Shown here: one piece after another, positions 58,121-64,000 of the stretch
Position numbering within the stretch: the first letter of the stretch is position 1
Layout: the number at the start of each line of letters is the position of its first letter
Source of the DNA: Argopecten irradians
Taxonomy: Eukaryota; Mollusca; Bivalvia; Pectinida; Pectinidae
DNA: 64,000 nucleotides
Assembly: GCF_041381155.1 (NCBI RefSeq)
Contig: NC_091134.1
Coordinates: forward strand, 33,919,540 to 33,983,539
Reading direction: 5' to 3'
Notes under the pieces: generated by a model
Seen by the model: only the letters and a program-made list of their open reading frames with translations
Database searches by the model: none
What the model was told of the DNA's origin: nothing
Position numbers and translations under genes: made by a program

Positions 58121-60111
58121 AATAAGATAGAATTAAATAAACCTGGATATAGCTACAAATAACATGGTTTATTACTGAAATAGAGATCAAATCATAGTTT
58201 TGTATAACCAAGACAGAAAGCACACTATCTTGTAAGTAATCAGCAAGATTGAAATAAATGATGTTCTGTTACTTTACATCCAGCTGTGAGTTGCTTTACT
58301 CTTCCTAATGTCTTCGTTGACAATAGTATAAATCAGCCTTTTGGTATTTACTTTACCGTTCGCCCCTGTTTAAGGCTCCAGTTTTTGACCTTTGGTTAAG
58401 ACACATCACAGTCTGTAAAAGTAATAGTCTTCGTTCCTATAATTTGGCACTCAATTTGAATAGAAGTGGGACAACTCGCCCAGATTTCTCAAAACGAACT
58501 TAAGTCAAATATTTTTAACATAGGTTACATAACGGAAGTAACCAATAAATTTGACTTCAGTTGCTGTTTTTTTTTTGTTTTTTAGAAATTGGGGACTAGT
58601 TTGCCGATCATAACATGGTGAAATATGTGTAGTTCAATGTATTTGGCCGTATGCTTCGGTGAGATAGTACTATAATGTGGACAAGGGTTTGTACTTAGTA
58701 CAAGGAAACAACCAAACTGCAGTCTCCAAAAAATATTCACCCACTCACTGCATGCAATACAAATGCATACAGTAAATGCTGCCCTAAAATGGCCTATCTA
58801 ATAGTTGTCTTTCGGATGCCCAAGAACATAAAATCAAACCTTTCTGGGGCATTTGCTTGATACTGGTCATAGATTGTAAGTTTATCCCCATTAACTCTTT
58901 GCATCCCACCGCCATCACAATTTTATCATGTTAAAGGACATTTCTGCTCAAATCAGACCTGGTCCATTATATGTGGCTCGGACGACATGTTACTAAGTAG
59001 ATAACTGTCCTAGAAGCGGGTTGGAAATTAAGTTTGACGTGTCCAAACTCTTGGCTGTGTTGCGTACACTGATGACCGTTCTCGACGGAACTAATCGATC
59101 ACCAGCCATCCTATGAGATTCAGCCATGAATAAGTCTGCAGAGACCTTCCATCATATTGCCTAACCTCAAGCCATTGCCAGCAAATTGAAAAGTGAGCGA
59201 AATAATTTTCCAGCTACTGAACTTCATTGTGAGTGATTATAGATAGCAATTGTGTGTCATTGACATGTAAAATTGTCTCCGTTGACAGTCGTTATTATAA
59301 CATTGTTATAACCCACTAACTCTTGTTATCCATCTTTGTGGATATGGGAACTCATTCCCTGCCATATGTACCATATTTGGTTTGTTTCAATATAGGTGCT
59401 GTGGTGGCCAACTGGTTAAATATTCTGACAAATTGTCATGGCCACATGCCCTCCACCTCAGGGCCGTGAGTTTGAATCCCATTTCGGACAGTTGAGAAGA
59501 ATTGTCAGTCGATTAAATGTGATCCATATTGCTTTGCTGAAAACGGTTGTTAACGAACTTCTTGACATTATTGCAAATGTATATCACTGCTTTCTGTTGT
59601 AAAAATCAAAACAGCAGTTAGGTAGCATAAACAGCTAGCTAGCACCAACAATTCAGCCATCATACTATTGGACTATATTTCAAAATAGAAAGCTGATAAA
59701 ATAATGGAGTTGGTCATCTTAAGAAGAAATTACAAACATCAAAACCTGGTAAGTTTTTTACCATTTGATATGTTACATACCTGTCATTTTAAATTTAATT
59801 CATTTTCAAGAAAACACACCCAATCAAATAGGTAGTCATTTAACAACGGGGCATGCTGCAGAAAAAAAATAACATAGCTAGGTTCCACTGTGTCTGTGCT
59901 GTATCAGAGACTACTTAAAGAAACATTTAATAAAACATTAGTTTAAATGTTTGAATGTTTTTTCTTAGAATTCTACATCCTGGCAGAAAGATTAGTTTAA
60001 CATTTGATGTGTTTTTCTAGGAATTCTGCAACCCGGCTGTTTCAGGATTGGTTTATTGACTAAGATAATACTTCTGTGACAGGAATGGCTTTTAAAGAGA
60101 TCTAGCTAAGA
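58121..60111. other. intergenic sequence with one SINE
   Basis: Apart from a SINE at 59401-59590 nothing is recognised. The stretch is AT-rich and without convincing open frames. Confidence 0.5.
59401..59590 (+). mobile_element. tRNA-derived SINE
   Basis: GTGGTGGCCAACTGGTTAAA (A-box side), then CCCTCCACCTCAGGGCCGTG and AGTTTGAATCCC (B-box side, one change from GTTCGAATCC) form a tRNA-like head of ~80 bp. The body continues CATTTCGGACAGTTGAG. The tail is diverged. Confidence 0.65.
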
Positions 60112-60215
60112 ATGAAAATTAGATTGAGGTGTAATGTTTTGACATTGCTGTGGACTGTACTATACCATTTTCACCAGGTTCTTGGAACAAACTATTCATT
60201 CCTAGCAATAAAATT

Positions 60216-60570
60216 TCAGTGTGCCACCTTCAGAATTTCAGTTTGTGCCACCTTTAAAATTTCAGTTTGTGCCACCTTTAGAATTTCAGTTTGTGCCATC
60301 TTCAGAATTTCAGTTTGTGCAAACTTTAAAATTTCAGTTTGTGCCACCTTCAGAATTTCAGTTTGTGCCACCTTTAGAATTTCAGTTTGTGCCAACTTTA
60401 AAATTTCAGTTTGTGCCACCTTTAGAATTTCAGTTTGTGCCAACTTTAAAATTTCAGTTTGTGCCACCTTAAGGATTTCAGTTTGTGCCACCTTCAGAAT
60501 TTCAGTTTGTGTCACCTTTAGAATTTCAGTTTGTGACACCTTCAGAATTTCAAATTTTGCCACCTCCATA
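60216..60570. repeat. 24-bp minisatellite, about 15 copies, open on both strands
   Basis: Unit TTTCAGTTTGTGCCACCTTC followed by AGAA. Since 24 is a multiple of 3, each open frame is an 8-residue repeat: CATFRISV or QFVPPLEF on plus and EILKVAQT on minus, each without stops over the array. A plus frame continues back to an ATG at 60112 (154 codons), but no splice or family evidence supports a gene. Variation at one position (CCACC/CAACT/CCATC) alternates along the array. Confidence 0.9.
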
Positions 60571-62609
60571 ATTTAAAAAAAAAATGACATGTTTTAAATG
60601 GAATATGACCAGCATCTGTTGCTCAATAGTAATACATGGTCCAATTGTGTCATCTCCATTGCTTCTTTTCCATTTTCATGTGGTTTGTTTTCTCTGTGAG
60701 AAAGGTGAAAGTTATTACAAGCCTTATGATAGAGACATAATAAAAATTTACAAGATTGATACTTTAAAACTTCACTCTTCTTGATGTTGAGGTAGAATTT
60801 TGTCGGAGTAGTTGCAGTAAAGCACTTCAATTGGTTTAAATCACCCCTGAAATATCACAATGGACTATTCTAGTCTTTGATAAGGAAGAGTCTAAATGTA
60901 TCTTCAGAGGTGAATAGTTAATTAGGGACAGATAGAATGGAAAAATAGATGAAGGGTCTTGCTTGATGGGTCTTGTTTGTGCTGAAATACAGTAAAGAAA
61001 TAAATACATGGCATTTATTTGAAGATTATAAAACAACACAGTTTTAGTTCAGTGATAAAAACATGTGATATGATTCATCTGATGTTAGAAATAAATTGGA
61101 TTCTTTTTGATATCAATGGATAAAAGATTACAGCGAGTGAATGACAAGAGAATGATGTTTGATTGCAGAGAAATTAGTTCTGGGGATTTTGATACACATG
61201 AAATTACACAAACATGTTGATGCCATTACAGATGATTGTACAGGAATGTGTCAGGAATGGAATAATCGGGTTGGTTTCCTCTTCACTAATCCCTTCCATT
61301 AAATTATCTGACCTTTTATATTATTCCAGAGCTATTTATCAAAACTAGCTGTATTTATGTTATTCTAAACTTAACGGTCTGCATCAATTTTGAAGGATAA
61401 TCAATAAATGCCAGAGCTAGTTCTTTGATTTTTTTCCTACAAACCGAATTAAGGGTGTTTACATTAGCTGTTCTAGAAATTATTGTTAACATTTGAAATG
61501 CACCCTAGTGCTTGCTGAATTTTAATGCAATGGCTTAAAATAAAATCGGTTATGCCAGTTAAATTGACAATTTGACTTATTTAATCATGCAACTCTGCTA
61601 TTGCAAACATTTCACGTCATTTAATTACATTCATTGAGCTGAAAATTAGGAAAAAATGATCAATATCAGAACGTGAATAAATATTAATATGTTTGGTTAC
61701 TGTAAACAGCAAGAATCAGGCAAAATGGACTCTACACATATTGGGACATACATGTATTTATTTTAAAATTCAAAATTTCATATATTTTGTTTCTGCTCCT
61801 AGCAGACATGAAATGAGGGGCTTATGATAAAGTGTTACCAATATGAATGCTAAAGCATTTACCGGTATGTCTTTCAGACATCTCTTATCTCTAAGTGTTA
61901 ACCAGGGTAACTGAAGAACTGGTCTAAAAGTTTACTTATGAAAAGCATATTCAAGTTTTGGAAAAAAATAGGATGACAGCAAATATGGTAGAAATGGGGT
62001 TATATTATTAGTAATTACAGGAAGTATGGTAAAGTCGAAGGATACACTGATAATACTAAGTGATTAACTTTAAGGTAAAAGTATGTGAAAGTGGGGTCTT
62101 GTTAGAGCAAATGTGGAAAAGACGGAAAAGATACTGTTAACACCCAATACATTAAAAGTGGAATGGATGCTGGATTATTGCAAATAGGACAAAGGTGGAA
62201 GGGGTACTGGCTGGAGCAAATATGGTAAAGACGGAAGAGATGCTGTTGACATCCAATATATTAAAAGTGGGGTAGATTCTGGTTTATGGCAAATATGGCA
62301 AAGATGGAAGGGGTGCTGGCTACAGCTAATATGGTAGCGGTGGTAAGAGGGCTAATTTGTATAGTTCTGCTTACGAATATTCAGAAACACAGTAGATTAT
62401 TTGACTGATGGGTTTTATTTTCAACACAACAGTGCAAATCCTCAATTTATCAAACTTTACCTGTTTATCGCCCTCCCACTGTATAGTCTGGTGGAGATAA
62501 GTTATTGAGTGTGTCTAGAAAACTTTGAGAGTTTCCTGTTTTACCCAGACTGTTCTATTTGATGAGTTAGAAATACACTTTTACTGGCATGTCTTGTTTT
62601 TATTGCAGA
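60571..62609. other. sequence upstream of the secreted-protein exon
   Basis: AT-rich, mostly featureless. At 62095-62345 a ~120-bp block (GGAGCAAATATGGTAAAGAC, GATGCTGTTGACATCCAATA, TTAAAAGTGG) is present about two and a half times. The stretch probably ends as intron, since the exon at 62609 is preceded by a clean acceptor TTTTTATTGCAG. Confidence 0.5.
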
Positions 62610-62682
62610 ATGAAGATTGTATATGTGTTAGCCGTGTTGGCTGTACTGGCAGTGTCTGCATCCGAAGCAAGGAGAAACAGAG
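62610..62682 (+). CDS. signal-peptide exon of a secreted protein, partial gene
   Basis: After the acceptor TTTTTATTGCAG|A (62608) an ATG at 62610 opens MKIVYVLAVLAVLAVSASEA and RRNRG, with the donor GAG|GTAAAA after 62682 (phase 1). It has a lysine, a hydrophobic core of ~13 residues and a small-residue cleavage site near SASEA-RR: a classic signal peptide followed by a basic start of the mature chain. The remaining exons lie beyond the window or in 62.7-64 kb where I cannot identify them. The family cannot be told from 24 residues. An earlier ATG in the upstream sequence belongs to the intron. Confidence 0.6.
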
Positions 62683-63724
62683 GTAAAATACCTTTATGCT
62701 TTAAATTTACATCTTGCTTTGCTTTTTTCCCATTCTTTTCCATGAACATTCAGACAGAGAGGTTAAAACATAATGACCAGTCATTAATTCAGACCTAGGA
62801 ACGGTCTCCTAAAACATGCACATACTTCACACATGCAACACCGCATACAATGGGGAAGAGTTCTCAATCACAAGGAGACACAATGCAGACATTCACACAC
62901 CCAACACAAAAGCAAACAGAGGAGGTTGTCCTTAAAGACGTCTTTGGCTATTGATAATCTAATCGGCCAATCGCAACCAACTATCAAAGTTTGGGGCAAA
63001 ATCTTTAACCATTCAGATGATATATACAGTTGTACACCAGTGGTCAGTTCTGTTCTCTTCTACTTTGCTCTCCTAATCAAAGTCTTTCAAATGACTGTAT
63101 CCCACTTGAATGAAGGGATTTAGATTATCTAGCCATTTGAACTTCTTAACTCTTAGACAAAGGATTTAGATCACTCCATTGCAGTTGTGTGACCTTCAGT
63201 GTTAGCCAACTCCTGTTTCATTCATTTCAGTATGATTAAACTATAAGTCAGAAATGGAGGTTCTTCTAGATCTAAACACAGTGCCTGATTATTATATTAC
63301 TTAGTTTTGGCTGCTGTAAAAACAGCTCCTATGATTTAAAGGACCATTTGATATTGCAGACTGATTTTAAAAATGAAAATTGACAGATTGAAATTGTTTT
63401 CTTCTTCTCATTTATTTTGTAATGGTTTTAAGAAATGGATATTTGCATCAGGTATTTTTTACACTTAATTTATACTACCCTCCGTTAATTTGTTCTTTTC
63501 CTTGAATTAATTGATTATTTTGCTTTTAATTAGTTCTTTCTCTGGCGTTAATTGATTATTATGGTGTTTTTCTCTGTTAATGAATCTTTTTAGAGTGTTT
63601 CCTAGTGTTGATGTATTATTTTGCATTTTAGTTGAAAATGCAATTCTCATGTCACCAAACACTGATAGACAGGGCACCAGCCTCTGATAATCTAATATCA
63701 TCACTTTAACCACCATCATTTAGT
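62683..63724. other. probable first intron of the secreted-protein gene
   Basis: AT-rich sequence following the donor at 62683. The open stretch at 62833-63123 has no motif I recognise. At 63475-63640 repeated TTAATT(G/A)ATTATT phrases give a loose ~45-bp repeat. Confidence 0.4.
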
Positions 63725-63915
63725 TACCATATTCAACCCGATAAGCACCCAAGGTGTTTAAAACATTTACAAAAATGAAAAGGTGTTTGATAAGACAAAA
63801 TTATTGCAAACTTATACAGTTTATACAGTTTTTGTCTTTATTTATGCACGGTTAGGCCTCAAAAGGGGGAGGGGAGCTTATAGGGACATGGGCTCTTATT
63901 GGGTTGAATACAGTA
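63725..63915. mobile_element. MITE of the TACCGTATTCGACCC family, inverted copy
   Basis: TACCATATTCAACCCGATAA at the left and TTATTGGGTTGAATACAGTA at the right. The interior is the reverse complement of 28912-29104, including CCTCAAAAGGGGGAGGGGAG. Slightly more diverged termini than the other copy. Flanked by TA. Confidence 0.85.
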
Positions 63916-64000
63916 TTATTACAGGCTCACTAAGACACACCATAGGCTATAAAAATGGCAGTTTCTGCTACGACTTACAGCTTAACAATGCTCATTATAA

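Noticed and set aside
60112..60576. 154-codon plus frame as a gene
   Set aside because: Almost entirely made of the 24-bp minisatellite. The part before it has no motif and no gene context.

Overview
This window is eukaryotic nuclear DNA, most likely from a bivalve mollusc. It is AT-rich, its genes are split into short exons with GT-AG introns, and it is full of short non-autonomous transposons. The best clue to lineage is a family with a ~155-bp tandem core repeat, an ACGG-rich microsatellite and a terminal hairpin, which matches the 'pearl' (Helitron-like) elements known from oysters and other bivalves. tRNA-headed SINEs with a 'TGGCTGTTAATAGGACGTTAAAC'-like tail fit the same picture. No bacterial or viral gene organisation is present.

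Genes. Four protein-coding loci can be reconstructed exon by exon. (1) 3428-11057, minus: the first nine exons of a WDTC1 orthologue (WD40/TPR protein, CUL4-DDB1 substrate receptor type); the 3' part lies beyond the left edge. (2) 12809-18252, plus: a complete seven-exon TIPRL (TIP41-like PP2A regulator) of 274 residues. WDTC1 and TIPRL are head to head and share a ~1.7 kb intergenic region with a CRE palindrome. (3) 23801-36632, minus: a complete five-exon, 366-residue protein that I cannot name; its TEY..Y motifs and an RFX-like palindrome upstream hint at an axonemal protein. (4) 62610-62682, plus: the signal-peptide exon of a secreted protein that runs off the right edge. From 36.9 to 62.6 kb I see no convincing coding exon.

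Repeats dominate the rest. Tandem arrays: 38-bp satellite (1-3430) butting directly onto WDTC1 exon 9; ~126-bp repeat (32085-32905); ~58-bp repeat in two inverted blocks (45240-45460 and 47261-48008) split by a later insertion; 47-bp repeat (54890-55122); 40-bp satellite (55871-58055) that is open in all three minus-strand frames; 24-bp minisatellite (60216-60570). Interspersed elements: pearl-type elements, several MITE families, SINE fragments, a hAT-like element, and an apparently intact 425-bp terminal-repeat retrotransposon in miniature (34870-35294) with identical 160-bp LTRs that each contain a tRNA-like sequence.

The two most unusual items are the tRNA-bearing miniature LTR element and the frame-invariant 40-bp satellite. 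Exon boundaries were set by eye from splice signals, phase continuity and protein family similarity remembered from the human proteins; no search was run.
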